Source of the DNA: an uncultured Raoultella sp.
GTDB lineage: Bacteria > Pseudomonadota > Gammaproteobacteria > Enterobacterales > Enterobacteriaceae
Direction: 5' to 3'
Length of the DNA: 31,542 nt
NCBI GenBank assembly: GCA_900759445.1
Contig: CAAEVH010000061.1
Coordinates: forward strand, 1-31,542
Shown: piece after piece, positions 18,772 to 28,133 of the stretch
How the letters are laid out: each line of letters starts with the position of its first letter
Numbering within the stretch: the first letter of the stretch is position 1
The notes under the pieces: generated by a model
Databases searched by the model: none
Told to the model about the DNA's origin: nothing
What the model saw: only the letters and a program-made list of their open reading frames with translations
Position numbers and translations under genes: made by a program

Positions 18772-19929
18772 TCAAGCATTCCAGGGGTGAATGACAACAC
18801 CTTGCACCACGCGGTTAACCGTGCCGCTGGCGGAAGGGGTATCCGGGGTATTACCAACGCGGATAGATTGTGCGAGCGCAAACGTCTGGGCATACATCAG
18901 GAAGCAGAACGCCTGCTCGACATCGCTAAAGGTGCGGGAAGACGGCGGTAACAGGATGTGTGGGCCGGCTTCGACGGCGGCGTCGTTTTCGGCCGCTATC
19001 GCCACCACGCGCATGGCCTGGTTGTCGCGACGCAGTTCGGCCAGTAGATCGAGATCGTACTGGCGGGTATAGGGATGGCTGGACACCATCACCACAACCA
19101 GCGTTTCATTATCCACCAGCGATTTAGGCCCGTGGCGGAAGCCGGCTGGAGAGTCATAAAACGCCGCCAGCTTGCCGGCGGTCAGCTCCAGGACCTTGAG
19201 GGCCGATTCACGAGCCGCGCCCTGTAATCCACCGCTGCCAAGATAGACGATTCGTTTCCACGGCTCATAACCAAACACCCCATCGCTAAAATCACCCAGC
19301 GACGTGAGAATCTTTTGGCAACGATCCGCTACGTCACGGAAGGTATTGCTGTTGATCGTCTGCGGCGCGAATACCGCAAGGCAGCTTGCCATCATGGTGG
19401 TGATACTGCTGGTCATTGCGAAGCCGCGATCATGTGTTTCTGCCGGCATCAATAGCGCAAAGGCGTTATCGCTGCTCACCGCATTTTGGTACAGGCTGCC
19501 GGCTTCATTACAGGTAATCGACAGGTGGTAGCATTCCGCTACGAACTGATTGGCCAGCTCAACGGCGGCGACGCTCTCCGGGCTATTGCCGGAGCGGGCA
19601 AAGGAGACCAGCAGCAGCGGATGTGCGGCGTTAAAATAGTCCATGGGGTTGGTGACCAGGTCAGTCGTCGGGATAGCGCTGATATTTTTTCCGCTATGGC
19701 GCGACAGCCAGGGCGCGATGATCTCGCCGATAAAGGCGGAGGTGCCTGCGCCAGTCAGGACGATCCGCAGATCGTTTTTGCGCAGCAGCGGGGCGAGGAA
19801 GCTGTCGATCGTTGCACGATGATTGTCGATGTTGTTGAGTGAGCGAAGCCAGCAGGAGGGCTGTTGACGAATCTCTGCTTCAGTCCAGGTGCCGGTCGAG
19901 GCAAAGGCGGCGGTATAGGTTTCAGGCAT
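18772..19929 (-). CDS. agaS: AgaS, galactosamine-6-phosphate deaminase/isomerase
   Basis: The protein has 385 residues (E. coli AgaS 384). Two SIS domains are present: the first with IVLTGAGTSAFIGEIIAPWL and LLVSFARSGNSPESVAAVEL, the second with RIVYLGSGGLQGAARESALK and DSPAGFRHGPKSLVDNETLV. It converts GalN-6-P to tagatose-6-P plus ammonia, a step shown genetically for agaS in E. coli. It is first in a second leftward unit (agaS-kbaY, perhaps with the glycosidase) and has three AgaR-type cores upstream. Confidence 0.96.
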   Translation of the reverse strand: MPETYTAAFASTGTWTEAEIRQQPSCWLRSLNNIDNHRATIDSFLAPLLRKNDLRIVLTGAGTSAFIGEIIAPWLSRHSGKNISAIPTTDLVTNPMDYFNAAHPLLLVSFARSGNSPESVAAVELANQFVAECYHLSITCNEAGSLYQNAVSSDNAFALLMPAETHDRGFAMTSSITTMMASCLAVFAPQTINSNTFRDVADRCQKILTSLGDFSDGVFGYEPWKRIVYLGSGGLQGAARESALKVLELTAGKLAAFYDSPAGFRHGPKSLVDNETLVVVMVSSHPYTRQYDLDLLAELRRDNQAMRVVAIAAENDAAVEAGPHILLPPSSRTFSDVEQAFCFLMYAQTFALAQSIRVGNTPDTPSASGTVNRVVQGVVIHPWNA

Positions 19930-19986
19930 AACTTAGTCCTTAGTCGTGTGAATTCCACATCAGACGCTGGCAAAAATGTCGCTATC

Positions 19987-20000
19987 TTTCGTTTCGTTTC
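19987..20000. promoter_or_regulatory. AgaR operator 1 upstream of agaS
   Basis: TTTCGTTTCGTTTC fits the E. coli AgaR core TTTCRTTTYRTTTY at 14 of 14 positions. It lies about 58 bp upstream of the agaS ATG. The 299-bp gap 19930-20228 holds no gene: only operators, an AT-rich promoter zone and the agaA terminator. Confidence 0.8.
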
Positions 20001-20035
20001 ACTTATTCATGTAATCAGTTAGATAAAATCTATAG

Positions 20036-20049
20036 GAAAGAAATCGAAA
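20036..20049. promoter_or_regulatory. Weaker AgaR-type site 2 upstream of agaS
   Basis: Read on the minus strand, TTTCGATTTCTTTC matches the AgaR core at 12 of 14 positions. Confidence 0.5.
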
Positions 20050-20067
20050 GTTCAATGGAGGAAGTTA

Positions 20068-20081
20068 GAAATAAAACGAAA
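20068..20081. promoter_or_regulatory. AgaR operator 3 upstream of agaS
   Basis: Read on the minus strand, TTTCGTTTTATTTC matches the AgaR core at 14 of 14 positions. Together with sites 1 and 2 it suggests cooperative repression of agaS. Confidence 0.75.
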
Positions 20082-20170
20082 ACTGTGATCTTTGAAGTTT
20101 TGATGTTTTTATGTGACTGATAAACAATGGATTATCTGTTTTTATTATCAGATTGCCGTTATTTCAGAAA

Positions 20171-20206
20171 GGAAAGAAAAGGCCTTTCGGTACAACGCCA
20201 AAGGCC
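20171..20206 (-). terminator. Rho-independent terminator after agaA
   Basis: On the minus strand, GGCCTTT (20206-20200) and AAAGGCC (20187-20181) form a perfect 7-bp stem, followed by TTTTCTTTCC. It ends the kbaZ-to-agaA operon 22 bp after the agaA stop and separates it from the agaS promoter. Confidence 0.85.
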
Positions 20207-20228
20207 AATGTGATACATAACGAAAGAT

Positions 20229-21362
20229 TTAAAGGGGGAGCGCCTGTCCCTGAATCCAGATCTTTTGCAGATGCAGGCGGTCGTCCAGTGCAATAACGTT
20301 CGCGTATTTTCCCGTACGCAGCGATCCCAGCCGATCGTCGATACCCAACAGACGAGCAGGGTGGAGCGATGCCATATGAATTGCCTGCTCCGGCGTGGCC
20401 CCCGCTTGTTCAACCATGTTGCGGACGGCGGCATCAAGAGAGAGTGTGCTGCCCGCGAGGCCGCCGGAAGCGGTGCGTACGATGCCCTTGCGCATTTCTA
20501 CCTCTTCGCCGCACAACGAATAGTGGCCATCCGGCATGCCGGCTGCCTGCATCGCATCGGTGATCAGGACCAGCCTCTCTCTGGCGCAGCTGCAACACAG
20601 CTGCATGGCGGCAGGATGAACATGATGGCCATCGGCGATAAGTTCCAGCCATGCCTGCCGGGTGGTTAATCCGGCGCCGACCATGCCAGGCTCCCGATGA
20701 TGTAATCCGCTCATGCCGTTGTAGCAATGCACCAGCCCATCAGCGCCTGCGGTAAATGCCGCTCGGGTCTGTGCATAGGTAGCAGCGCTATGGCCGAGCA
20801 TGACGCGGATACCCTGCTGTTTAAGATGGCGAATAGCCCGTATGGCATCCGGTTTTTCCGGCGCCAGGGCCACGACCCGCAGCGTTTGCCGGGAGCGAGC
20901 AATCAGCGTATCCAGCTCGGCGATATCCAGTTCGCGGAACAACTCAGGCGGATGAGCACCTTTATTCTCTGGCGTGAAATAGGGGCCTTCAAGATAGCTC
21001 CCCAATACCAGGGCGCCGGGGCCGCCGGAAAGCGTACGCCGGGCTATACGTTCCAGCGCACGCTGGATGGTCTGCAACGGCGCGGTGACGGTAGTGGGGA
21101 GCCAGGCTCCCACTCCTTCACGAATTTTATACATCGCCAGCCTGTCGAGTGCTTCCGGTGCCTCGTCCATCACATCAATACCCGCGCCGCCGTGGACATG
21201 CGTATCGATGTAGGCCGGGCAAAGCAGATCGGCATCGCGAGCGGTGACGCCAATGGGAACGGGCTCGATGGCGGTGATAACGCCAGCTTCCATACGAAGC
21301 TGATGATCGGCAAGCCAGCCCTGCTCGGTTAGCAAGCGTCTGGCACGCAGAATTTGCGTCAT
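20229..21362 (-). CDS. agaA: AgaA, N-acetylgalactosamine-6-phosphate deacetylase
   Basis: The protein has 377 residues, as in E. coli. It belongs to the amidohydrolase superfamily, NagA-like. Features are CPAYIDTHVHGGAGIDVMDE (the HxH metal motif region, residues about 49-68), GSYLEGPYFTPENKGAH, VMLGHSAATYAQT, LVHCYNGMSGLHHREPGMVG and LVLITDAMQAAGMPDG with the catalytic aspartate. It removes acetate from GalNAc-6-P to give GalN-6-P. It overlaps the agaF end by 4 nt (ATGA-type junction) and is last in the PTS operon. Confidence 0.97.
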   Translation of the reverse strand: MTQILRARRLLTEQGWLADHQLRMEAGVITAIEPVPIGVTARDADLLCPAYIDTHVHGGAGIDVMDEAPEALDRLAMYKIREGVGAWLPTTVTAPLQTIQRALERIARRTLSGGPGALVLGSYLEGPYFTPENKGAHPPELFRELDIAELDTLIARSRQTLRVVALAPEKPDAIRAIRHLKQQGIRVMLGHSAATYAQTRAAFTAGADGLVHCYNGMSGLHHREPGMVGAGLTTRQAWLELIADGHHVHPAAMQLCCSCARERLVLITDAMQAAGMPDGHYSLCGEEVEMRKGIVRTASGGLAGSTLSLDAAVRNMVEQAGATPEQAIHMASLHPARLLGIDDRLGSLRTGKYANVIALDDRLHLQKIWIQGQALPL

Positions 21363-21793
21363 ATACCTTCCTCAACAGGTTTCTCTTCGCGACAGCGCGC
21401 CAGTTCATCGACCAGACTGGTTAACCCGCGATGCCCGCATTCCAGCGCCTGCAGGCGAAACGTCTCGCTGTTCAGCCCTTCGCGTTCCAGCACCATTTCA
21501 AGCAGCAGCTGCAAATTAGTGCCGGTAATCACCTCGCGCCCGGGTTTTTGCATTGCCAGCGTCGAGGCTACGCGAAAGGGGGTCCCCCCCAGAAGGTCGG
21601 TCAGAAAAACGATATCGTCCTGAGCATCCAGTGCGTTGACGGCCTGCTCAAGCTGTGCAGTCAGCAGGGCCGTGGTTGAGGTTTCTGGAAAGTCAATGGC
21701 AATAAACTGCGATTGTTCACCCAGAATTTGCTTCATCGCCATTGCCATACCGCTGGCAAAGCCGCCATGCCCCGTCAAAATAATGCCTAACAT
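21359..21793 (-). CDS. agaF: AgaF, GalNAc-specific PTS enzyme IIA (mannose family)
   Basis: The protein has 144 residues, the same length as E. coli AgaF. Phosphorylatable His9 lies in IILTGHGGFASGM, the usual EIIA-Man context. The segment DIVFLTDLLGGTPFRVASTL is also typical. It passes phosphate from HPr to AgaV in the cytoplasm. It follows agaE by 17 bp and overlaps agaA by 4 nt. Confidence 0.97.
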   Translation of the reverse strand: MLGIILTGHGGFASGMAMAMKQILGEQSQFIAIDFPETSTTALLTAQLEQAVNALDAQDDIVFLTDLLGGTPFRVASTLAMQKPGREVITGTNLQLLLEMVLEREGLNSETFRLQALECGHRGLTSLVDELARCREEKPVEEGI

Positions 21794-21810
21794 CGAATAC
21801 CTCTTTGTCT

Positions 21811-22689
21811 TTACAGGAAGTGACAGAATTTACCCACAACGCCCAGCACAACGGTGAGAGCGATGAGGCGCAACGGGCTCCAACCGCGGCGCACCAGCCA
21901 GAACATGGTCAGGGTATAAACCAGCGGAAGAAACGCTGGCATCAGCTTATCGATGACATCGGTTTGCAGTTTCACGACTGCATCACCCGCGGTGATCTCC
22001 AGCGTGGTGCTGAGGCGGACATAGGTGGCCACCAGCGCGCCAATTACCGTCATGCCAACAATAGACGCCGCGTGTCCGACTTTTTTGGTATTGGCTTTAA
22101 TCAACGGGATCGCCGCTACGCCCATACGGTACGCGTAGTGTGCAAGACCAAAACGCAATCCGAGATGTACCACGTTAAACAGCACAATGAACACCACCGC
22201 GCCGAGGATAGAGCCTTGTAGCGCGAGGCTGGCCCCAATCCCGCCGCAGATGGGCAGTAGCGTCAGCCAGAACATGGCATCGCCAATCCCGCCGAGCGGG
22301 GCACCCACGGCAATTTTGGTGCTCTGAATGCTGTTTACATCCTGCTTGGAACGTTCCATGGCGAGAATGATGCCGATAACAAAAGTCACCAGGAAAGGGT
22401 GGGTGTTGAAGAATCCCATATGCCCTTTCATGGCGCGTGCCAGGTCGCGTTGATTGGTATGGATTTTTTTCAACGCGGGCAGCAGACCGTACAGCCAGCC
22501 TGAAGCCTGCATACGCTCATAGTTGAACGAGGCCTGTAAAAGCATGGACCGCCAGGCGACACGGTTAATGTCTTTTTTCGTCAGCTCCGCACCGAGACTC
22601 TGGTCTTCGTAGACGTTTTCATTCACGCCGGAAAGCAACGTCTCTTCAGGAGCGGAGACGCCTGGCAGAGTGGTTTGATTAGATGCCAT
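21811..22689 (-). CDS. agaE: AgaE, GalNAc PTS enzyme IID membrane component
   Basis: The protein has 292 residues, as in E. coli. The mannose-family EIID pattern is visible: LTKKDINRVAWRSMLLQASFNYERMQASGW, HMGFFNTHPFLVTFVIGIILAMERSK and APLGGIGDAMFWLTLLPICGGIGASLA. It forms the membrane channel together with AgaW. The start overlaps the agaW end by 11 nt. Confidence 0.97.
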   Translation of the reverse strand: MASNQTTLPGVSAPEETLLSGVNENVYEDQSLGAELTKKDINRVAWRSMLLQASFNYERMQASGWLYGLLPALKKIHTNQRDLARAMKGHMGFFNTHPFLVTFVIGIILAMERSKQDVNSIQSTKIAVGAPLGGIGDAMFWLTLLPICGGIGASLALQGSILGAVVFIVLFNVVHLGLRFGLAHYAYRMGVAAIPLIKANTKKVGHAASIVGMTVIGALVATYVRLSTTLEITAGDAVVKLQTDVIDKLMPAFLPLVYTLTMFWLVRRGWSPLRLIALTVVLGVVGKFCHFL

Positions 22690-23458
22690 CTTCGAATTCC
22701 TCTTTCTGTGCCGCAGATGCAGTCGGTTCAGGAGATTTACGCAGCAGGTCTATGAGTGCCATTGCCAGCGCCGCGGCGGCAATGGCCAGCACCGGCAGCT
22801 TCAGCCAGGCAGCGGCGACAAAACCGATGATAAAATAGGGGATATAGACGTTTTTCATCATGATTTTCAGCAGAACAGCGAAGCCGATAGCAGGCATAAT
22901 GCCGCCAGCCACGCCGAGACCGTCGATCAGGCGCGCAGGCAGGACATCAATGGCCGTTTTCGCATGTTCCGCGCCGAAATAGATCGGCAGGAAAGCGCAG
23001 AGAAAATAGAAAATCCCCAGAGCCAGCAGCGCCAGATAGTTAACCCGTTCAATACCGCGGGTATCAGCATTCGCGGCCATCCGGTCGCAGCGAGACATCA
23101 CCCCTGACATCACCGAGAACAGGAAGGTGATCCCCATTTGTACTGCGACGGCGAAGGGCACGGCGACACCGACGGCAACGTCAGGTTTCACGCCGGTGGT
23201 AATGGCAAAGGTGGTGCCGACGATGGTACCGATAATCACGTTTGGCGGCTGAGCACCGGCTAGCGGGGCCAGCCCCATCCAGACCAGTTCCAGCGTACCG
23301 CCGGTTAAAATGCCGGTATGCAGATCGCCCAGAATCAGCCCAACCAGCGGGCCGAGCACCACCGGACGGTGCATATGTGTTAAACCATTGAACATATCCA
23401 GGCCCGCAATAAAGGCCAGAATGCCCAACGCAGATGCCTGCAACAGACTGATTTCCAT
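22679..23458 (-). CDS. agaW: AgaW, GalNAc PTS enzyme IIC membrane component
   Basis: The protein has 259 residues from ATG 23458 (MEISLLQASALGILAFIAGL); an ORF extension to 23521 runs into agaV and is not used. The EIIC-Man/Sor pattern is LEL-WMGLAPLAGAQPPNVIIG and VAGGIMPAIGFAVLL, with several hydrophobic segments. The length matches the intact AgaW of GalNAc-positive E. coli strains; K-12 has a truncated copy. It is therefore likely functional here. It starts 10 bp after agaV. Confidence 0.96.
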   Translation of the reverse strand: MEISLLQASALGILAFIAGLDMFNGLTHMHRPVVLGPLVGLILGDLHTGILTGGTLELVWMGLAPLAGAQPPNVIIGTIVGTTFAITTGVKPDVAVGVAVPFAVAVQMGITFLFSVMSGVMSRCDRMAANADTRGIERVNYLALLALGIFYFLCAFLPIYFGAEHAKTAIDVLPARLIDGLGVAGGIMPAIGFAVLLKIMMKNVYIPYFIIGFVAAAWLKLPVLAIAAAALAMALIDLLRKSPEPTASAAQKEEFEDGI

Positions 23459-23468
23459 TATGAATCCC

Positions 23469-23942
23469 TCAGAGTAGTTTAAAGAGATCCAAAGCGGGTT
23501 CTGTCGGAACGCCCTGAACAAAGCATTCCACCCCGGCGGCCTTCAGACCGTTAAACGCCGCAATATCGCCAGCGTCTACAGAAACCGTTTTGGCAATGTG
23601 TTGTTTGCCATTGGCGTAGTGCATATTTCCTACGTTGATACGTGTGACGGGAACTCCGCCTTCGACAAGGCGTAGGAAATCGACTGGTGTTTTGCAGACC
23701 AGCAGAATCTTTTGTCGATCGGCGGCGCGGTGGATATTGTCGATGACCTTTTGCAGTGACCAGAAGCGTACGGCGATCCCTTCTGCCAGGACCATTTCCA
23801 TCAGGTTTTGCTGTACCGGGTCTTCAGCAACCTCATCATTGGCCACCAGTACCAGGTTTGCTCCCGCAAATCCGACCCACTGGACACCCACCTGACCGTG
23901 GATCAAACGTTCATCAATACGGCTTAAGACAATGTTTGGCAT
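23469..23942 (-). CDS. agaV: AgaV, GalNAc PTS enzyme IIB
   Basis: The protein has 157 residues from ATG 23942 (MPNIVLSRIDERLIHGQVGV). The active-site His15 in RIDERLIHGQV is the EIIB-Man/Sor phosphorylation site. An open frame runs upstream to 24245 through kbaZ in another frame and is not coding. AGAGGAAA precedes the ATG. It transfers phosphate from AgaF to incoming GalNAc. It lies 19 bp after kbaZ. Confidence 0.97.
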   Translation of the reverse strand: MPNIVLSRIDERLIHGQVGVQWVGFAGANLVLVANDEVAEDPVQQNLMEMVLAEGIAVRFWSLQKVIDNIHRAADRQKILLVCKTPVDFLRLVEGGVPVTRINVGNMHYANGKQHIAKTVSVDAGDIAAFNGLKAAGVECFVQGVPTEPALDLFKLL

Positions 23943-23961
23943 CGCGTTTTCCTCTTCGTTG

Positions 23962-25257
23962 TTATGCGTTATGGGACGTAACGCCCACACAGGCGGCGTG
24001 GTACTGCTGCAGTATGTCCTGAATGTGATCGAGGATGAGCTCTCGCGGTTCCGCCTTGAGATCGCCCTCGCGAACTTTGAGGTACTGCAGCGGCATATAC
24101 TGACTGAGGAGCGGCAGCGGGAGCGGCCAGTCCGCGAGATTACGCACCAGGCGTGCAAAGGCCTCATCGATTTGCTGATCCGGCCAGTAGTAGCGCACGC
24201 GGTCTGAATAGCTGTAGCCTCGCGCCAGACGTCGCGCATGACCATCGCCGTGATAGTGGTTTTGCCAGTATTCCGGGCGGTCGAGCATCACGTTTTCCAG
24301 CACCTGACGCAGCCCGGAGCAGGCCTTCGCAGGCAGCAACTCTTCCTCTATTGCCGCCAGTGAGAACAGCGCTTCACGCAGGGCGAAGGTGAGCGCCGGG
24401 CCAACCTTCAAAATGGCAAAGTGATCTTTAACCAGACGCCGCAGCGCCTGCGGCGTCTGGTAATCGGTAGAGTGGGCTTCGAAGACCAGCGCATCATAGT
24501 CTTCAACCATGGCGCTAAGCGCTTCGGCTCGCTGCGGTTGATAGTCGATAATATGCGTGTGGTCGAATTCGACGCCAGGCTGTACTACTAACCCGATGAT
24601 GCGTGGCCAGATGTGGGTCAGCCCGCGTTGCTCAAAGGCCTGCCGATGTGCTTCCAGCGTCGCACGCGCCGCATCAGGCGTCGTGACCTGTAGCTCGGTC
24701 AGGGTTTCATGAGCCCCGCCCGGGACGGGGACTTCGGTGCCGATGACGTAGACCAGGTCAGGTTTGCCGAAACGTTCACGGCAGGTCTCTTCCGCCACCT
24801 GAGCCAGCCGCGCGGCGCGTTCAGCGACGATGTCATCGGTTAACGGCACCGGATCACCTTCGCAGGACATACTGCAATCGAGGTGGATCTTTTTAAAACC
24901 GGCGGCGACGTAGCTTTTTATTAAATCATCGGCATTCGCCATCGCCTGGGCCGCGGGCAGGGTTTGCCAGCGGTTGGGCCCAAGGTGATCGCCGCCGAGG
25001 ATCAGCTGTGATTGGGGAAAATCGAGCGAGTCGGCAAGCTGGTGGACAAAACCGCGGAAATCGGCCGGCGTCATGCCGGTATAACCGCCGAACTGATCGA
25101 CCTGATTGGATGTGGCTTCAATCAGTAACGGGGTCTGCTGCGCCCGGGCGTAATGAATGGCGGCCTCAAGTACCAGGGGATGGGCGGAACAGACGGCATA
25201 AATACCGTTGCCTCCACCTTGTTTATGCTGCGCCACCATTTTTGTCAGATGTTTCAC
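23962..25257 (-). CDS. kbaZ: KbaZ (AgaZ), tagatose-1,6-bisphosphate aldolase accessory subunit
   Basis: The protein has 431 residues from GTG 25257 (reads [15 protein letters not shown]), which aligns with the start of E. coli KbaZ (426 residues). GGAGAGG sits 4 nt before this GTG. An ATG at 25269 lies within that ribosome site, so the GTG is preferred. Conserved segments are [32 protein letters not shown] and [16 protein letters not shown]. The subunit stabilises and activates KbaY and has no aldolase activity alone. It is the first gene of the kbaZ-agaV-agaW-agaE-agaF-agaA operon, with two AgaR-type operators upstream. Confidence 0.95.
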   Translation of the reverse strand: MKHLTKMVAQHKQGGGNGIYAVCSAHPLVLEAAIHYARAQQTPLLIEATSNQVDQFGGYTGMTPADFRGFVHQLADSLDFPQSQLILGGDHLGPNRWQTLPAAQAMANADDLIKSYVAAGFKKIHLDCSMSCEGDPVPLTDDIVAERAARLAQVAEETCRERFGKPDLVYVIGTEVPVPGGAHETLTELQVTTPDAARATLEAHRQAFEQRGLTHIWPRIIGLVVQPGVEFDHTHIIDYQPQRAEALSAMVEDYDALVFEAHSTDYQTPQALRRLVKDHFAILKVGPALTFALREALFSLAAIEEELLPAKACSGLRQVLENVMLDRPEYWQNHYHGDGHARRLARGYSYSDRVRYYWPDQQIDEAFARLVRNLADWPLPLPLLSQYMPLQYLKVREGDLKAEPRELILDHIQDILQQYHAACVGVTSHNA

Positions 25258-25292
25258 TTTCCTCTCCATTTCGGATGGTAATGAGATTAATC

Positions 25293-25306
25293 TTTCGTTT
25301 TGTTTC
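25293..25306. promoter_or_regulatory. AgaR operator A upstream of kbaZ
   Basis: TTTCGTTTTGTTTC is a 14 of 14 match to the AgaR core. It lies 36 bp upstream of the kbaZ GTG start. Confidence 0.8.
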
Positions 25307-25332
25307 ATTTAATACTGCATCATGGTGATGTA

Positions 25333-25346
25333 AAAATAAAACGAAA
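25333..25346. promoter_or_regulatory. AgaR operator B in the kbaZ-agaR gap
   Basis: Read on the minus strand, TTTCGTTTTATTTT matches the AgaR core at 14 of 14 positions. It faces operator A, 26 bp away, so the two form an inverted pair around the probable kbaZ promoter. Confidence 0.75.
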
Positions 25347-25472
25347 GATAATAGTTTTCCGATCTGTTTCACAAAAGAAACATAATGAAAGGTTTCAGCG
25401 GTGGACGTTGCGCTGCTCTCTGGCGTTATGGGGCTTGCATTCCGTTAAAAGAAAGGTGTTAATAGACCAAAC

Positions 25473-25486
25473 GAAATGAAACGAAA
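25473..25486. promoter_or_regulatory. AgaR operator upstream of agaR (autoregulation)
   Basis: Read on the minus strand, TTTCGTTTCATTTC followed by GTTTGGT fits the core and also the extended 3' part of the E. coli AgaR consensus. It is 21 bp before the agaR ATG. Confidence 0.85.
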
Positions 25487-25507
25487 GATTTGATGAAAGG
25501 AATACTT

Positions 25508-26329
25508 ATGAGCGGTACCGACTCTTCTGCAGATAAGCGCATCAGCGGCACCAGTGAAAGGCGTGAGCAGATTATCCAGCGCTTACGGCAGCAGGGAAGC
25601 GTGCAGGTAAACGATCTTTCTCTTTTATACGGTGTCTCGACGGTGACGATTCGCAACGATCTGGCCTTCCTCGAAAAGCAGGGGATTGCGGTTCGTGCCT
25701 ACGGTGGCGCGCTGATCTGCGATGGAACAATGCCGGCTGCCGAACCGTCGGTGGAAGATAAAAGTTCGCTCAATACCGCAGTGAAGCGCAGCATCGCGCG
25801 GGCAGCGGTAGAACTGATTCAACCGGGGCATCGTATTATTCTCGACTCCGGGACTACCACCTATGAAATCGCCCGTATGCTACATCAGCATACGGATATT
25901 ATTGCGATGACCAACGGGATGAATGTGGCGAATGCGCTGCTGGATGCCGAAGGGGTGGAACTGTTAATGACCGGTGGACATCTGCGCCGCCAGTCGCAGT
26001 CGTTTTATGGCGATCAGGCCGAACAGTCTTTGCTGAATTACCACTTCGATATGCTTTTTCTTGGCGTCGACGCCATCGACCTCGATCGCGGCGTGAGCAC
26101 TCATAATGAAGATGAGGCACGCCTGAACCGGCGGATGTGTGAAGTGGCGGAACGCATTATCGTCGTCACCGATTCCACCAAATTTAACCGTTCGAGCCTG
26201 CATAAGATTATCGATACGCAACGAATTGATATGATCATCGTCGATGAAGGCATTCCGACGGAAAGTCTGGAAGGACTGCGTAAGAGCGGGATTGATGTGC
26301 GACTGGTGAAGCGCCAGAACGTGGCATAG
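25508..26329 (+). CDS. agaR: AgaR, DeoR-family repressor of the aga regulon
   Basis: The protein has 273 residues from ATG 25508 ([20 protein letters not shown]), with AAAGG 7 nt upstream; an ATG at 25490 lies next to the operator and is less likely. It has a DeoR-type winged helix (about residues 15-72, with [20 protein letters not shown]), then a sugar-phosphate-sensing domain with [33 protein letters not shown] and [15 protein letters not shown]. In E. coli it represses the aga genes, and GalNAc-6-P or GalN-6-P relieves repression. The gene is divergent from kbaZ. Confidence 0.97.
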   Translation: MSGTDSSADKRISGTSERREQIIQRLRQQGSVQVNDLSLLYGVSTVTIRNDLAFLEKQGIAVRAYGGALICDGTMPAAEPSVEDKSSLNTAVKRSIARAAVELIQPGHRIILDSGTTTYEIARMLHQHTDIIAMTNGMNVANALLDAEGVELLMTGGHLRRQSQSFYGDQAEQSLLNYHFDMLFLGVDAIDLDRGVSTHNEDEARLNRRMCEVAERIIVVTDSTKFNRSSLHKIIDTQRIDMIIVDEGIPTESLEGLRKSGIDVRLVKRQNVA

Positions 26330-26358
26330 ACCCCCTTCCTGTGGGGGAGAGGGTCTGC

Positions 26359-26389
26359 GGTCAGGCGGCTGGCGTCGCGCCGTCTGACC
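26359..26389. terminator. Stem-loop between convergent agaR and garD
   Basis: GGTCAGGCGGC (26359-26369) pairs with GCCGTCTGACC (26379-26389), 10 of 11 bases, 9-nt loop. A smaller stem CCCCC / GGGGG lies just before. Neither strand shows a clear T run, so termination strength is uncertain. Confidence 0.5.
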
Positions 26390-26394
26390 GGCAA

Positions 26395-27966
26395 TCAGGT
26401 CACCGGCGCCGGGTTAAACACCGCCAGCTGATTATACAGGCCCCACCGATCGGAGAAGGTTTTCTTACGGCCGCTGGCGACATCAAGAATAAACCCGAAC
26501 AGCTTCTGGCCAACCTCTTCAATCGTCTCTTCACCGGTGGCGATAGTTCCGGCGTTGATATCCATTAAGTCATACCAGCGGTTTGCCAGCTCGGTGCGGG
26601 TTGCCATCTTGATGACCGGCACGGCGACCAGACCATACGGCGTGCCGCGCCCGGTTGTAAACACCTGAACCGTGATCCCTGAAGCAACCTGCTGAGTGCC
26701 GCAGACGAAGTCGCTGGCCGGGGTAGCCGCGAAGATCAGGCCGCGTTTGGTTGGGCGCTGGCCCGGTGAGAGGACCTCGGCAATCGCGCTCTTGCCGGAT
26801 TTGGCGATCGAACCCAGCGCCTTTTCCACCACGTTCGCCAGGCCGCCCTTCTTATTCCCGGGGGAGGGATTGGCGCTGCGATCGGTCTGACCTGAATCGA
26901 GGTAGTTATCGTACCAGGCCATCTCTTCGAGCAGACGCTTGCCCACTTCCTCGTTGATGGCCCGCGGCGTCAGCAGATGGATAGCATCGCGAACCTCAGT
27001 GACCTCAGAGAACATGACGGTCGCGCCGCAGCGGACCAACAGGTCGGAAGCGTAGCCCACCGCCGGGTTGGCGGTCACGCCGGAAAAGGCATCGCTGCCG
27101 CCGCACTGCATGCCCACCACCAGTTCAGAAGCCGGACAGGTTTCACGCTGGCGGGCATTCAGTTTTGCCAGATGCCGTTCTGCGACCTGCAAAATATCGT
27201 CAACCATTGACTGGAACCCAACATGCTGTTCATCCTGCAGGCGGATGATACTGGCGCTGTCGACGGCAATGGGCTGGACATCTTCGGTGCCCTGGAGCAG
27301 GCGCTCCGGCTGGAGCTTTTCACAGCCGAGTCCAACCACCATGACTTCACCGCCGAAATTGGGATTTAGCGCGAGGTTATGGATCGTGCGGATAGGGATC
27401 ACGGCGGCCGGGGCGTTGATCGCCACGCCGCAGCCATACAGGTGGTTGAGACCGACCACGCCGTCGACATTCGGGTATTTCGGCAGCAGGTCTCGTTCAA
27501 TAATTTTCACCACATAATCGACGACGCCCGCGACGCAGTGCACGCTGGTAGTGATACCGAGCAGGTTTCTGGTGCCGACGCTGCCATCGGCGTTGCGATA
27601 CCCTTCAAAGGTGTAGCCGGTCAGCGCAGGCAGAGGCTCCGGAACTTTGTTTGCCAGCGGTAGCGTGTTCAGCGGCGGCGCTTTCGGCAGTTCGACCAGC
27701 GATTCGTCAATCCAGCTGCCCTGCGGAATGTCGCGCACCGCGTAGCCAATGACTTCGCCATAGCGGATGATTTCACCATGTATGGGAATATCAACCAATG
27801 CTACTTTGTGACCTTGCGGGATATGTTCGATGAGCGTCAGTCCGTCAGGGAAACGCGTTCCGGCTTTTAAACCGCGATCGTTAACAATAATCGCTACATT
27901 ATCCGTTTCGTGTACTTTTATATAAAACGCCGTCGGCGATTCCTGCCTGATTTCAATGTCGGCCAT
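26395..27966 (-). CDS. garD: GarD, D-galactarate dehydratase
   Basis: The protein has 523 residues, the same as E. coli GarD. An N-terminal SAF-like domain (about 1-100, with [20 protein letters not shown]) precedes the UxaA/altronate-dehydratase-type core, with [49 protein letters not shown] and [10 protein letters not shown]. It dehydrates galactarate to 5-keto-4-deoxy-D-glucarate, an iron-dependent step. TGGAGA precedes ATG 27966. It diverges from garL and shares a long control region with it. Confidence 0.97.
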   Translation of the reverse strand: MADIEIRQESPTAFYIKVHETDNVAIIVNDRGLKAGTRFPDGLTLIEHIPQGHKVALVDIPIHGEIIRYGEVIGYAVRDIPQGSWIDESLVELPKAPPLNTLPLANKVPEPLPALTGYTFEGYRNADGSVGTRNLLGITTSVHCVAGVVDYVVKIIERDLLPKYPNVDGVVGLNHLYGCGVAINAPAAVIPIRTIHNLALNPNFGGEVMVVGLGCEKLQPERLLQGTEDVQPIAVDSASIIRLQDEQHVGFQSMVDDILQVAERHLAKLNARQRETCPASELVVGMQCGGSDAFSGVTANPAVGYASDLLVRCGATVMFSEVTEVRDAIHLLTPRAINEEVGKRLLEEMAWYDNYLDSGQTDRSANPSPGNKKGGLANVVEKALGSIAKSGKSAIAEVLSPGQRPTKRGLIFAATPASDFVCGTQQVASGITVQVFTTGRGTPYGLVAVPVIKMATRTELANRWYDLMDINAGTIATGEETIEEVGQKLFGFILDVASGRKKTFSDRWGLYNQLAVFNPAPVT

Positions 27967-28072
27967 TGTCCAGTATTCTCCAGCAAGGTGCGAATAATAA
28001 AATAAAACGGCTATTCAGTTTCTGATGAACGAATTTCCTCGGCAAAGAATGTCAGCTGTTTTGATTTAGATG

Positions 28073-28088
28073 TGTGATCCCTGTCACT
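28073..28088. promoter_or_regulatory. Candidate CRP site in the garD-garL gap
   Basis: TGTGATCCCTGTCACT fits TGTGA-N6-TCACA except for the last base. It lies about 107 bp upstream of garD, on the side facing the old garP promoter, consistent with catabolite control of galactarate genes. Confidence 0.65.
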
Positions 28089-28133
28089 CATTGTTGCGGG
28101 AGCAAAATCGCGGCAAAGGGAAAACGCTGGAAC

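Noticed and set aside
23943..24245. Upstream extension of the agaV frame
   Set aside because: It lies within kbaZ in another frame; the EIIB homology starts at ATG 23942 with its own ribosome site.
25361..25395. Possible fourth AgaR site near agaR (GTTTCACAAAAGAAAC region)
   Set aside because: It does not keep the TTTCRTTTYRTTTY spacing; the likeness is limited to short GAAA runs.
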